NCBI RefSeq assembly: GCF_965140245.1
Contig: NC_134038.1
Location: 4,669,353 to 4,733,352 of the forward strand
Reading direction: 5' to 3'
From: Athene noctua
Lineage: Eukaryota > Chordata > Aves > Strigiformes > Strigidae
DNA: 64,000 bases
Under the pieces are notes generated by a model. That model saw nothing but the letters and a program-made list of their open reading frames with translations, was not told the origin of the DNA and did not search any database. Of the stretch, positions 17,886 through 30,200 are shown piece by piece. The position numbers and the translations under genes are program-made. Numbering within the stretch: position 1 is the first letter of the stretch; every line of letters begins with the position of its first letter.

Positions 17886-20003
17886 TACATCCCTGTGTGC
17901 TGCGGTGCTGCTAATGGGGGAGCTGCCAAGATGGGGGAGGCAAAGGCAGAGCTGAGCTCTGGCCAAGGGATAGTGGAGGGGTGCACTGCAGCGGGGGGGG
18001 TTTGGGTCCTGCTGCCTCCCCTCAGCTGGAGACCTCAGCCCACTCCCATCCCATCCCAGATGTGTCCCAGCCATTCCCCGAGTTATTTCCCTCCTCTCAT
18101 CCCGTTCCCCTTTCCTGGTTGCTCCCAGGACAGGCAATGGAGGTGGCTGGGAAAGGGTTGGACCTACTACAATTAGATGATGAGCTGCAGCCAGCTTAAA
18201 GCGGAGCCCAGGGCAGAGAGAAGTGATTTGCCCAGTGCCAAGACAGGTGCTAGGGTTGCACCCAGGGCTCCAGGTCCTCATATAATTCCCTTTGGGCTGC
18301 TTTCTGTCCCCTCCAGCATCGTCACTGCATGTTCCATCTCCAGCCCTTCCTTATCAAAACATCATGCAGGTGTTCAGCAGTGATCGCCAGACCAGGCAGC
18401 CTCCACTTCCAGCAGGACCCCAGCATACCCACCATGATCCCAGCAGGGTCAGGAGCCAGCACCTTGCCAGAGAGAGTCCAACCATCACAGCATTTACTTC
18501 CAATCCAAGCAAGGTCTTCTCCAGAAGAGGGTCTGGCAGTGGGGAGACCCAGAAGCTGTTCTGCAGCAGTGGACTTGCCTTGACTGAGCTAATTACATTG
18601 TTCACTTACCAATCTGTGTCATGGTTTTTAAGTACCCACCTCATCATCAAATAATTGGCATAAGCAGAGCCCATACACACCCTGATCCTGTGTCCAGCAT
18701 GTGTCAACTGATATAATTGGATAAAAGATGTTGTAAGGCTCAGAGACGCTTTTTATCCTGCATGGAAAGAGCTGACTCCATAGCGAGGCTGTAGGGTGCT
18801 GCTGGACAGGCTGCCCAGATGAGGGTCCCTGCTGGGTCCCTAAGAGGCCATGGCTAATAAATCATAGCATGCAAGAGCCTGACCAGTGGCAGTGGGCAGC
18901 CTTTGACCAGAAACACACCAAACACCTGGACTGACTATGACCAGCCTCTCCACGCTCTGGCATGAAGCAGCAATGGGAGGAACCAGCTCCTAAATATGCA
19001 TTGTCTGATGGCACAAACGCACCTGCCAGGAATGCCTGGGTAAGGGAGATCTTGTAGCTGGAGATCTGATGGCTGCTTCACCCTCCCTTGCTGCTTCTCC
19101 TATTATAGACCAGTTTAACAGCTAAATGAACTGGGTGGGGAGCAGCTGCTCAGTGACTGAGGTCTTAGGGCAGCCGTCTCCCAGTTGAGCAACATGAGAC
19201 ACGTTGACCTCAGTCCACCCAGGAAGGTAGACTGGGTGGACTGGTCAGCACACCAGCAAGGAGAAACCACGTTGAATATTAGGGTAGACTTTCTGCTGGT
19301 GAAATGGACTTATGGTGGGAGGATGTGGTGTTCAGGCCCTTGGAGGACTTCTGAGAACAGGGGAGATGTTTTGTGCCATCCAAGGTCAGGATGAGAGGAT
19401 GACCTCTGTAAGGTGATTTTTATCCCTAACCCCACAAACGCTTTGTGGTCAGCTGTGGTCCAGCCTAGCTCTTCCTCAGGCTCAGAACCAACTGAGCAAG
19501 TTAAAACTGTGGAGGCAACTGACCTAGGCAGGACATGGGATGCTCAGAGACATGGCAGGTACCTCAATATTTCTGCAGGAACTGGCATATCATCATGGGA
19601 TATCTTCCCTTGCCTGGGAGAGGGAGAAGGCTGAAATGACCTGGACTCAATGTTTTCTGCAGAAATGTCCTGCTAGAAAAGGAGGTCTGATTTGAAAGAT
19701 GCGAGATGGGTTTTACTTATCCACTCTCACCATCCAGTTCTAACTCGAGACCCATCAGTCGCCATAGCTGGGACTCCTGGAGGAACCAGACACTATAACA
19801 TACCAGCCAGGCTGCTGAAGAGGTGGGCTCTTGGGAATCATCATGGCTCAACAGAGCCAGCAGATCTTGGGGAGCTTTTGACCTTCTCCAGTGAGTGTTG
19901 TCCATAGCAAAGTTCTTCCAGTGAAAAACATTCAACCAGCTCAGCCCCCAGGTTAGGGCATGGGGCACAGGCCAGTGGTTTGCTACATGGCCTGTTATCA
20001 ACT
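17886..20003. other. Intergenic DNA, no gene recognised
   Basis: Unique sequence without a recognised repeat or coding region. A strong inverted repeat lies at 19205-19247 (see findings). Confidence 0.5.
19205..19247. repeat. Hairpin-forming inverted repeat
   Basis: CAGTCCACCCA (19211-19221) and TGGGTGGACTG (19233-19243) are perfect reverse complements around an 11-nt loop. TGAC and GTCA outside extend the stem by four pairs past a two-base bulge. Confidence 0.7.
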
Positions 20004-20770
20004 GCATGAGTTTCACTAAGGGCAAATGCCGGGGGCTGCCCTTGGGCCACAACAACCCCCAGCAGGGCTACAGGCCTGGGGAGGAGTGGCTGGAGAGCTG
20101 CCAGTCAGAGAGGGACTGGGGGGTTGAGAATGAGCCAGAGTGTGCCCAGGGGGCCAAGGAGGGCAACGGCATCCTGGCTTGTGTCAGCACTGGTGTGGCC
20201 AGCAGGGACAGGGAAGGGATCTGAGCCCTGGGTTCAGCACTGGGGAGGCCGCCCCTCGCTGAGGGGGTTCAATTCTGGGCCCCTCACCCCAAAAAGGCCA
20301 TTGAATGACTCGAGCGTGGCCAGAGAAGGGCAACGGAGCTGGGGCAGGGTCTGGAGCACAGGTCTGCTGGGGAGCGGCTGGGGGAACTGGGGGGGTTCAG
20401 TCTGGAGAAGAGGAGGCTGAGGGGAGACCTCCTGGCCCTCTGCTACTCCCTGAAAGGAGGGTGCAGAGAGGGGGGATGAGTCTCTGGAGCCAAGGAGCCA
20501 GCGCCAGGCCCCGAGGGAATGGCCTCAAGCTGCCCAGGGCAGGGTCAGGCTGGCTCTGAGGAAGGATTTCTGTGCAGAAGGGGCTGTTGGGTGTTGGAAT
20601 GGGCTGCCCAGGGCAGGGGGGGAGTCCCCGGGATCCCTGGAGGGGTTGAAGAGTCGGGCTGAGCCAGCGCTGAGGGATCTGGTGGAGCTGGGAATGGTCA
20701 GTGCGAGATTAATGGTTGGACTGGAGGAGCTTGAAGCTCTTTTCCAACCTTGATTCTGTGATTCTGTGAC
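20004..20770 (+). mobile_element. CR1 LINE 3' fragment, plus strand
   Basis: Starts within the end of ORF2 (CATGAGTTTCACTAAGGGCA, matching the FNKGKC-type stretch of CR1 reverse transcriptase). It runs through GAGAAGAGGAGGCTGAGGGG and GAATGGGCTGCCCAGGGCAG to the terminal TTGATTCTGTGATTCTGTGA. It is GC-rich and about 770 bp long. The reading frame is interrupted. Confidence 0.92.
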
Positions 20771-23700
20771 TCATGGCTGCTACAAGGTGGGCACGGACAT
20801 TACTGCTTCAAATTCAGGAATGTGATCAGATTTCCTTACACTACCACTGCCAGACTTGATGGTTCAGTATTAGTCTCAATGATTAAACTATTTGCAACAG
20901 GACTTTTAAGGCCCGTTTGTCTACCTCTCTACCCCAAGAATTTGAATCCAATGACTGATTTAACTCTGCAGAGCATAAGAGCTCCCAACAACACCATGTT
21001 CCTACAAAACCAATGAAAGTAGCAGGTAAAGGAAAGATCTAAGTGGTATGTCCAGTAGAGCATGGCCTAATCTTGGTTGGATACCCAAGAGTCCACCCAG
21101 AGGAGACATTACACACACCCCACCCATTGGCAATCTGCTCAGTGCTTCACCACTGGCAGAGACCACCCATCAGACACAAAAACAGCCTTTTCTCATTAAA
21201 CCAGTCAGGTTTTGAACTCTGTCCCCCCATGACCAAGGCAGGAAGGCAAAGACCAGAGTCTCCATGGAGGCTGAGGAGCAGGAGCTTGCATGAACAGGCC
21301 GGTAAGAAAGGAAAGCTGACACTAATTTTGTGAGCTCCTGAGTAATTACAAGGGGTTGGGTGAGGTAAGTGGGGAAGGGGGGAGGAAACTCCCCTCATGC
21401 TGCTGTAGGCTCAGGAAGGCTTTCCAGTGAGATGCCAGCTTGGAAGAGGGGAGGGCTGCAGCAGGGTGGCGTGGCCAGAGCTGTCCTTGAATCGCCCCAG
21501 CACTCCCCTAGAGCTCTGCAAGGCAGATCCTTATCTCCTCGCCCGCTTTGAACCACTCAGCTGCAAGGGGCACTGCCTCCACGGTTGTGCAATAAGCAAC
21601 TGGGCCTTAAATCAGCCTAATTGCTGCCTCACCTCCCAACCAGGAGGGCCAGGGGGACTTCTGAACATGGGTGCGTGTGCTGGAGAAACACCCGCCCGCA
21701 CTCCTGCCTGTACACGCTGTCTCCTACCTGCCTGCATTCCTCCTTGCTCTCCGTCACCGAAAAACGTGTGCCCCTTTGCAGCTGAGACCTCGAATCTCTG
21801 TGTTGGGCTGTTGCCACTCCATGCACACATTCCTGCCCTCCCTAAGAGGAACACTATGAAAGTCCATCAAATTGGGATTTTCTGGAAAGGTTTAAGTTGG
21901 CCACTCACAGGTCCTGGGATCTCTTCCCAACTCGTGCCATGGTCTGCAGCGCCTTAGCCCATTCTCAGCCTGCAAGACCCAACACAGCCACGTATTGCAG
22001 TGCCTTCAGTCCTGCCAATGCATAGAGATCCATCAGCTCAAGGTGGGTGTCCACAACGTGCTCTCATCCCTGACTCCCTTTCCAGTCACCAGAGATCAAG
22101 TACAGCGCCAGTACTGGAGATCTGGGAGGGAACGATCTCATCCTGGCATGGACAATTCTTTCAGAGCTCCACCACCACAGAGGGACACAGAGAGACACTC
22201 AAAGCCTTGGGAGATGTCCCATGGCTCAGAGCTCACCCTGTCAATGTTACTAATCCATCTGAGAAAGACAGCTTTCTGCAGAGCCATGGAGGCAAAGCTT
22301 GCAGGGTCTTCCATAAAGTCTAGACCAGCCATGGTCCAGGTTTACAAGATTGCGTAAAAAATTCTTTTTTAGGGCTGCTTTGCTCCCTGTTTGCTACGTC
22401 TTGAGCCATGATGAAACCTTTTCTTGCTTGTTTTGGACCACTGCTGGCTGTCACAGCCAACACTGGCTCTTGGGCACAGCACAGCTCTCATTACTGCTCC
22501 CGTCAACCTGTCTGGGATCCATCCTTGTGTAACATCTCCCCACGAGGACATTGTGCTGTCTGAAAGGGGTCTTCCAACTTCCCTCTGTGCCCAGGGAGAC
22601 ATGCACCATGAGGGAGAGGCTGTGCAGCGATGGGAGGCTGCAGGGGTGAAGGTGTCACTTCCCCCCATGATCTGGGGGACCCTGTGGGTCTGGGCACCAG
22701 GCACAGGAGGGTGGGAGGTGCTGCCCTGCTTGCATCTGCAGTATCTGGAAACACCCATGCTTATGGATATAAAAATGTAGGGCAGAGCTTGGGCTGGGAA
22801 GAAAATTAAAATGTTCGCAATAAACGTAGCTGAAAAGTCGAGTGGGGAATTAGGCACTGCTTGGCAAAAGTACAGTAATGCGGAGCGCCAGGGGTGGGTT
22901 TTGCCCTGGAAGCTTTCCCTGCAAACAGAGCAAAGAAGGGAAGGAGAAACTCTTTTCCCAGACTCATACGACCACCCCACAGTTTGGAAAGGGGGTTCTG
23001 CAAATCACTGCTTCATGCCATGACCACAGCAAGGAGCTCTGCTACCCTGCCTGAGCCACTCACTGGGCAGGACCTCGGGGCAGAATTTGTTCTAAGCATC
23101 GGAGAAAGCAGATATTTGAGTGGCAGGAGGGGAAGAGGCTTGCACAGAGCCTGGAAAGGGCTGAGTCACTCGCTATCGGCATCAGCAGCCGAGGGGAAAG
23201 TGCGGCTGCCAAACAGCCACCTGGAGCTTTGTCAGCGCATCCTTAAAATAAATAAAAAAAGCAAAAAACCTCAACTGACAGCCTCTCCCGCATCCCACCG
23301 GAGAGCTACTTGTGCTGCGTGCAGCCAGGGAGTTCCCTGAAAAAGCAGTGGCTGTGGAAAATGCCCTTCCCTGGCTGCAGGTGCTGGTTTCTGTTGCAAC
23401 ATCTCCCTTGGGGCTCTCAGAGCAGAGGAGGGTGCGTTGCTCTCCCACAGCAACCAGGCAGCCTCCAGGGACATGTCACGGCCAAGCCGGGGCTCGGTCC
23501 AAGGACTGGGGGCGTGAGATGATTAGAGACCTGACGGCTTGGCGCTGGGAGAAGCACAACGCAAGAGCTGCCTCCGCCTCGCAGAGATAACTGTGAGGCT
23601 GGCAGCGCTGCTGGCTTCAGCTGGGGACTGACTCACCTAAGCCAGGGCATCTCGTCTGGATATCAGGTGGAGACAGGGAGAAGCAATGCATTTGAATGAG

Positions 23701-24125
23701 CTTTGATCTTTAAGGCAAACAACACCGGCTTGTTTTGCAGCACTCAGACAGCCATGGGTGAGAGAGAAGGATGGCCAGATGGGTTTCAGGGTGCCCCAGT
23801 TCAAGGCACTCGTTTTCGGTGCCTGGTCGCTCAGCACTGAGAACAAGGGCTGTGATAAAGGGCTATCATGAAAACTCACTTGGTGCTGCCAAATACCGGG
23901 GCCAAACAACTTGGGGCTCTTTCTGGGTTGCAAATCTGCTAGGTTGAGGGACACAACACAGCTCGGTAGTGCAGAGACACACGTGTCTGTAACTACCCCA
24001 GCCGTCGCCAAGTGGCACATCTGGGGAAGTGGAGTCCTGGCTACAGCTCCTCAACTTGTTATATCTGCAGTCTCCATCCCAGGAGGGTTTCAAGGTAAAG
24101 CCATGAGCAACTGGGCTGACCCCCA
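20771..24125. other. Intergenic DNA, no gene recognised
   Basis: Several 60-200-codon open frames occur on both strands, but none resembles a known protein and they overlap each other. No repeat recognised. Confidence 0.5.
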
Positions 24126-24201
24126 TAGCTGACCCTACTTTGAGCAGGAGACCTCCTGAGGTCCCTTCCAGCCGGAATTATCCCGCAGTCCTACAATGAT
24201 C
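24126..24201 (+). mobile_element. Short CR1 3' relic, plus strand
   Basis: CTTTGAGCAGGAGACCTCC and GAGGTCCCTTCCAGCC match the last part of an older CR1 3' UTR, ending in TACAATGATCT in place of the usual TTCTATGAT. Only about 75 bp remain. Confidence 0.65.
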
Positions 24202-27200
24202 TCAGAGAAGAAAATAATACCTTACAGCTCATAGGGTGCAAAACTGTGTCACTGAAAAAGACTCCAGAGGGAGACTCCCCTTGGGACATGCACCTTCTCC
24301 TGACACTGCAACTGTCTCCTCCACCTTCTTCTGTTAGGGTTAAGGCGTCCATAGCTGTGGAGGGAATTATGTCCAGACTGCATGCTCCCCACACAGACAA
24401 TTCCGTATCCTCCTCTGTGGACACCAGAACTATATGATGTACCCAATTACAGACTCCATCTAAAGCAGTTAAATCACACATCCTCTACTCAACCTGTCAT
24501 CTGTTTTCTATTGAGAGTGTTTCTATCACGGGACACAGATTTACCAAACACAAAGCCCTGCAGAGATGCCTCTGTCTCTGTCAGCTGTCACCACGTGATC
24601 TGTCATGCCGTGAAGAGGTTGAGCCGCAGCCCATTGCTCTTCGATCCCTCAGACCACCACTGGCGTCCTTTTCCAGCTGACTGGGCTGAAGTCCGTGTGG
24701 AAACGGCTTCATAGCAAGAGGGACTGATCAGTCCCTGTGGCTGTCTGTCCTTGTTCACCTCGTTTTTGTTCCCTCCCAGCTTCTCCAGGAGTAATTTTGA
24801 CTTTATTTCCAGCTCACTGGTGGAGAAGGCTTCATGGCTTTGGGCCTAGGATTTTCCACTGAAGAAACAGATCCAGTCACTAGTGATTCCCCATTGATCA
24901 CCACTTTTTGAGATCTGTCAGTCAGCCAACTCTTAGCTCATTTAACATGTGCTCTACTGATGTGTGGTGCTTTTTTCCCCCACTGGAATGCCACGCTGTA
25001 TAAATCTAATATTGTACAAACACATTGCATATGCAGTTATGTTTATGAACTAACGTTACAATCTAGAAGACCTAAATCAAGTTGGTACAACAAGACTCCT
25101 TTTCCATAAAACCACATTGACTGGCATTTATTCTGTTTCTGTTCTTTATGCTTTCATGAATCAGATTCTAGATCAGACTGTTATTATTAACAATCAGCCT
25201 GTTATTATTAGCCTGACATCACTCCTAGACATGTCTGGCCCACAAAGACAGTTGAACTGCTCAGCAGGCTCCTGAGGCTTAGCACCATGTTAGTATGGGT
25301 ACTGGAGACCAGGAGAAAATATTGGCCCATGCATCAAAGCCTTTGCATCTTTCAAGGAACTGAGCTCTAGTCTTGCTTGGGTTGAGCCTGAAACAGCTGC
25401 TCTACTTCCAAGAACCAGTTTCCTTATTGTATCCTGAAGCTTTCAGGAAAGCTCAGGTAGAAGATAGATATAATCTAAGCATCTAAGCTCGCAGGGGCTC
25501 ACTGCATCTCCCTGTGGCCTTACACAGTGGCCAAGGAGAGGAGGTGGTTGTGTGGAGCCTGGCAGGATACGCCGGGGGAGAGCTTAACTCACCTCTCCGA
25601 GATGCTGGAGATGCACATCCATGGTGACCCTGCAAACTCCTTCCTGTGTGAGAGCAGTGTGTCGTGGTCTTTGACCCTTTGGGCTGTGGGACAGCAGGGA
25701 CCAGGCTGGGTGTGATGCACAGCTGTAGGAAGCTGTTCCAGCCCTAAGGAGTTTAGGAAGCAACAGCACCATTTCTAAAACAACATCCCTACGCAAAATC
25801 AGGGGGTGAAGCTGATCTGATAAGGCCACTGGACCACACTGTCAAACCCTACTTGACCATTTCCATACAGACATTTCTGTTGCCTCATCTCAGGCTCTGT
25901 GTGGGGCTGTTTGGCAAGGGACCGCCCTCATTTTATTCCACGTGTGCAGCTTCCTGCACAATATGTGTGTGAATTTCTGATCCACCGGGTCCCTTGGAAA
26001 GCCTTAAAGCTTCAGCGTGAAAGAGAAGATGCTTCAGGTTTTGGACCTGGTACTACCAGAGCCTGGTGCCCAAATCCACCACTTTCTCACACTGAGCTTA
26101 CTCCAGCCTTCTCCTCTCGCAGCCTGTGCTCGATCAAAATCGTCTGTGCACTAAAACCCCTCCAGCACAAAGAGCCAGCCGCCCACCCATGCTCTCGGCC
26201 TGCCACCGGGGTAGAGAATCCCGTCCTTAAGGACGCAGCCTTGAACAAAATCCAGGGAAATAAAAAAACAAAACAAGCTCCTCTGCAGCCTGACCTTTTA
26301 TTGTCTGTAAGGGGCTGCCAAACCAAACTGCGCCGTGGGTCCTTCCCTCTGTTTGCATCTCGTCCGAGATTCCTCCCCGCCCTGCTGCGGCTCATGCGGT
26401 CGCAGCCCAGCTGTGTCATCGGGTCTCCCCAGGAGTGAGGAAGACAATGGGGGGATCCTTGGGGTGGTGTGGGCAGCTTCCTCTGCCTCCATCCAGGGAG
26501 GGGGCCCTGGAGGGGAAAGGCTCAGTGGAAGGTGGGATCTGCAGTTCCTAGCAGATGGGACAGTGAGAGAAGGTGGAAGAGCATCTGCAGCCTTTTGGGA
26601 TTGACCATGTTGGAAGGACCAGAGGGCACACGTCATGTTTAAATAATCTCCTCCCCTCCAGGGCCCATTTGGGCCACTTCAGGAGGAAAAAAAAGGAAAA
26701 AAAAAAAAAAAAAAGAAAGAAAAAATAATCCCCCTGCAAATGTCTGGTGCTTGCTGCCAGAAGAAAAGCTTGGCTCTGGGCTGTGCTTGCCCCAGCAGAG
26801 CCAGCCTCACTTCTGCTGCCCTTCACATTTCCCCACCACCCCCCCGCTCGGCTCGCGAACTCCTGAGGACACGAGCAGAGCTCAAGCATCTGAGAGGCCT
26901 TCGCCTGGACGTGGCAAACCATGCCCTCCCTGCCTGCAAGCACACAGCTGGGGCTTGTCCACATTAGACAGAGCCTGCTGCCTCTAATTAGCAGTGGGTG
27001 ATAAATCCAGAGGGGAGATGACAACCTGGTGGGATGAATCCAAGCATCCTGCCCTTTCAATTCTCTTCCTCCCATCACACCCGGCTGGGCTTGCCCAGTC
27101 CTATCATCTCCTGTGGCAATAAGCCATCCCCCCAGATGGGGAATAAACTTGGTGGTTGTGTCTGCAGCCCCATCTCATGGACTAACCAAATGGGGCATTT

Positions 27201-30200
27201 GCTTTGTGCCCTCCTGTTGGGACGCAGAGGCTGTCCCGGTGTCCCTATCCTGTTGGTGGTGGAAGATGCCGTGAAGTCTCCCCTGTTAGACCATGGAGGG
27301 GTTCAGCTATGTTGTCCAGCATGGACATGTGGCACCAACTGGCCTGAGGCCCTACGCCAAACACCACTTCTGTCTGATAGATGGTTTGGGGTGAAGAACC
27401 ACATGGTCTCATGGTTTACTTCATTGTGTCTCCTCCTGCAAAACAGGCTGTTGCAATTGCAGACGCAATCTGTGGACAGCCACGAGAGGTGGTTCCCAGC
27501 TTGCACCCTTCCATAAGCCTTGGTCCAGCCCAGCATGGGAGACTGGGAGAGACTTTAAAAGCCAGTGTGCCATGCATGAAGCTGCATGGAGACTCCAGCA
27601 CCCAGAGCTGTGTGAGCCCTGGCACTAGTGTGACATGCAGGAGCCTGGCAAGGGGCCAGGTATGTTGAGGGGTGGGACATGAAGCCAAGCAGGTTGGGAG
27701 CAGGACAGTGGCAAAATACAGGGTTGTATGGCACTTCTGCCAGCCCTCTGCTCCGCAGCATGAAGGAACAGTCCATGCCTGCACATAGATGCATCGTCTA
27801 GGTGGAACCTCATACCCAAAGCAGTGCTCCCACTTTACCACCCGTCCTTGCTGCCAACCCACCCTGATATCTTCTGCTCACTGTACATCCATGCCCCTGC
27901 CACCAGCCCCTGCTCTCCCCAGCCAGGACACTGCCCTGCTCCCCCAAAATGTCACCTCTGCACGTTTCCATGTGGGAGAGCTGCTGGTCTGGGACAGGTT
28001 TCAGACAATACCTTTACACCTGGGGCTGCTGGGGTGGCCAGGCAGAGGAGGGTGCCACAGTACAGGGGCTCCCATGGATGGAGAGGCACAGCTCAGCTCA
28101 TTTTTTTCACCCATGATCTCAGTGAGACTTTGCCCTGAATCCTGCCAAGCACAGGGAGGGCCCCCTCGGTGCCACGGTCCTCAAGGGCAGTGGCTGCTTT
28201 TCCCTTGCAGATCTGGAGGGAACATAATCTCCTTGAGGGCTCTTCTACTTGGCATCATTTGGGTTGAAACTGCCCAGGATGATTCACATAAATCTTGCTT
28301 CTTTAGGAAAACAAGGGAAAAAAAGATGGGGTGTGGTATAAAAGCAGCTTGGTGTGCCAAGAGCATCCCTGCTGGGTTGGCAAAGCCTTCCCTGGTGTCT
28401 TGCAACCCTGCTCCGTGATTGACACTTTTGGGAGACCATAAACCATCCCTGGGACTGGCAGGGTTTTGGGGACTGCCAGCCCCAGGGGTGATGGAGAAGA
28501 GTGTCTGTTCTGCAGACCTACGTGAACTGCTCTGAGCCCAACCCTGGGCTGGATGGAGTGGACAAGCTGTGAATTCGTCCCCCTCTGATTTAAATATGGA
28601 CTCACGACGTTTCTCTGCTCTGCCCCCTGAAAGGAAAGCGTGCACCTCACTGGGGAGTTTCTTCACAGTTTTGTGCAGTCATGCTTTGGTTTTCGGTGCA
28701 TTTTCCATTGCACTAGACCTCTTTACAGGGGAAATAAAAAGTGAGAGAGGATATAGGAAGATGCAAGCCTCAGGTTTGGGCTGAGGCCAGGGTGGGATGT
28801 GTGCTGGAGAGGGGAGGAAAGGAGGAGCTGCAGGACGTGGTTTCATAGTGATGCCCGGTGACGTGCTGGGACACCTCATTCAGAGCTGGAGGTTTGCGGA
28901 AGCATTTCAGATCCTGCCAGCAACATGGGGAGGCAAATACCACTGTTGGAGGAGAAAGCAGCAGGTGAGGATACGGATGCAGAGCCCATAAAGTCTGTAA
29001 GCTTTGGGTGTAGCCTCGGCTCAGCCGCTGATCTGCTGGTAAATCAATTCTCCTCTTTTGGAGCAGCCTGACTCCTTTTTGGGGGCACGATTTTTACTTG
29101 GCTGTGGTGGGGCACTGGCTGGCACAGTGTGGATGGCTGCGACACAGCTGGGATGGGAAAACTGTGGTGGTCAGCTTGTCCCTAGGCCAGCCCGGCTCCA
29201 ACCCGGCGTGCACAGTGCATCAATGCCCTCTTCAGGAACCCTGCAGCACCATCGCAGCCTGCACGGGAGGGACCACTGGGCTTCCCCACGCAAGAAAACC
29301 AAGGCATGGTCCTAAAAGAAACTCCCCAGAGTGACTCAAGAAAGGAGGCAGAAGGGATGCAATTCATGACAAGGCAAACTCATTTCCTGTTCTTTCCTCC
29401 CCATCAACAGCCCTGACATAAAACGATGGGGAAAATAACAGGCTAAATAGAATCAAAAAGAATGAGAGCAGCTTGGAGCAGGTCTTTGCAGCTCTAGTTG
29501 GAGTGGATTGTCCCTGAGCAGACCCTACAACACTTGGACAAGGCCAACTTGACCATCCAACCGGCTGGACAAGTGAATGACGAGTACATCAAGTACATCA
29601 AGTTGGCAGCTCTCTGTCAGAGTTTCTTTAAAAACAAAAATGATACAATTAATTACAGGCCAATTAAACACACCAAACAATCATTGTTGAGAACCTCCAC
29701 CGTTCTGTGCTGTCATGAAATGTAAGAGCGGTAAAACAGGTCCATCCCTCAAGAGTGGGAGTAACAACAAAGTGAGATTTGCCCTGCTCCAGCACCACAG
29801 ACCCAGCCCAGACCTTCTGCAAGAACAAAACACACATTGCAAATGTTCTTTTGGTTGGTATGAGGGGGACCTAAGGACGAAACAAGCACTTCTGCTGTCT
29901 ACTCTTCTGCGAGTACATCTCATGTCAACTGCAGTCAGTATGGTGTCCTCTGGGATCAGTAATGTCCTGTTGGCTGTGGACCTGTTGCCACAGCCCATTA
30001 AGAGAAACAAGGCTGTGATGGCTTTAGGCAGAAGCAGGGCTGGCTGGAGAACTACTGTAGAGCCTTTTCCTTTGGCCGGGAGCTGGAGTATCACCTCCTC
30101 AGGATAGGCAAGTGGAGTTTGCTATGGCATGCAGTTATGCAGAGCCTGCCTCAATGACCTTCAGGCTGGGGCAGCCTGGGGATGGCTGATAGCTGCCAGG

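Noticed and set aside
22369..22980. 203-codon open frame on the minus strand
   Set aside because: No recognisable protein features and competing open frames on the + strand. Fits chance in GC-moderate DNA.
28337..28344. TATAAAAG TATA-box match
   Set aside because: No exon-like sequence, CpG enrichment or reading frame of note follows; a single such match is expected by chance in 64 kb.
27789..28418. 209-codon open frame on the + strand
   Set aside because: Composition unlike a folded protein, no family match, and other frames are open over the same bases.
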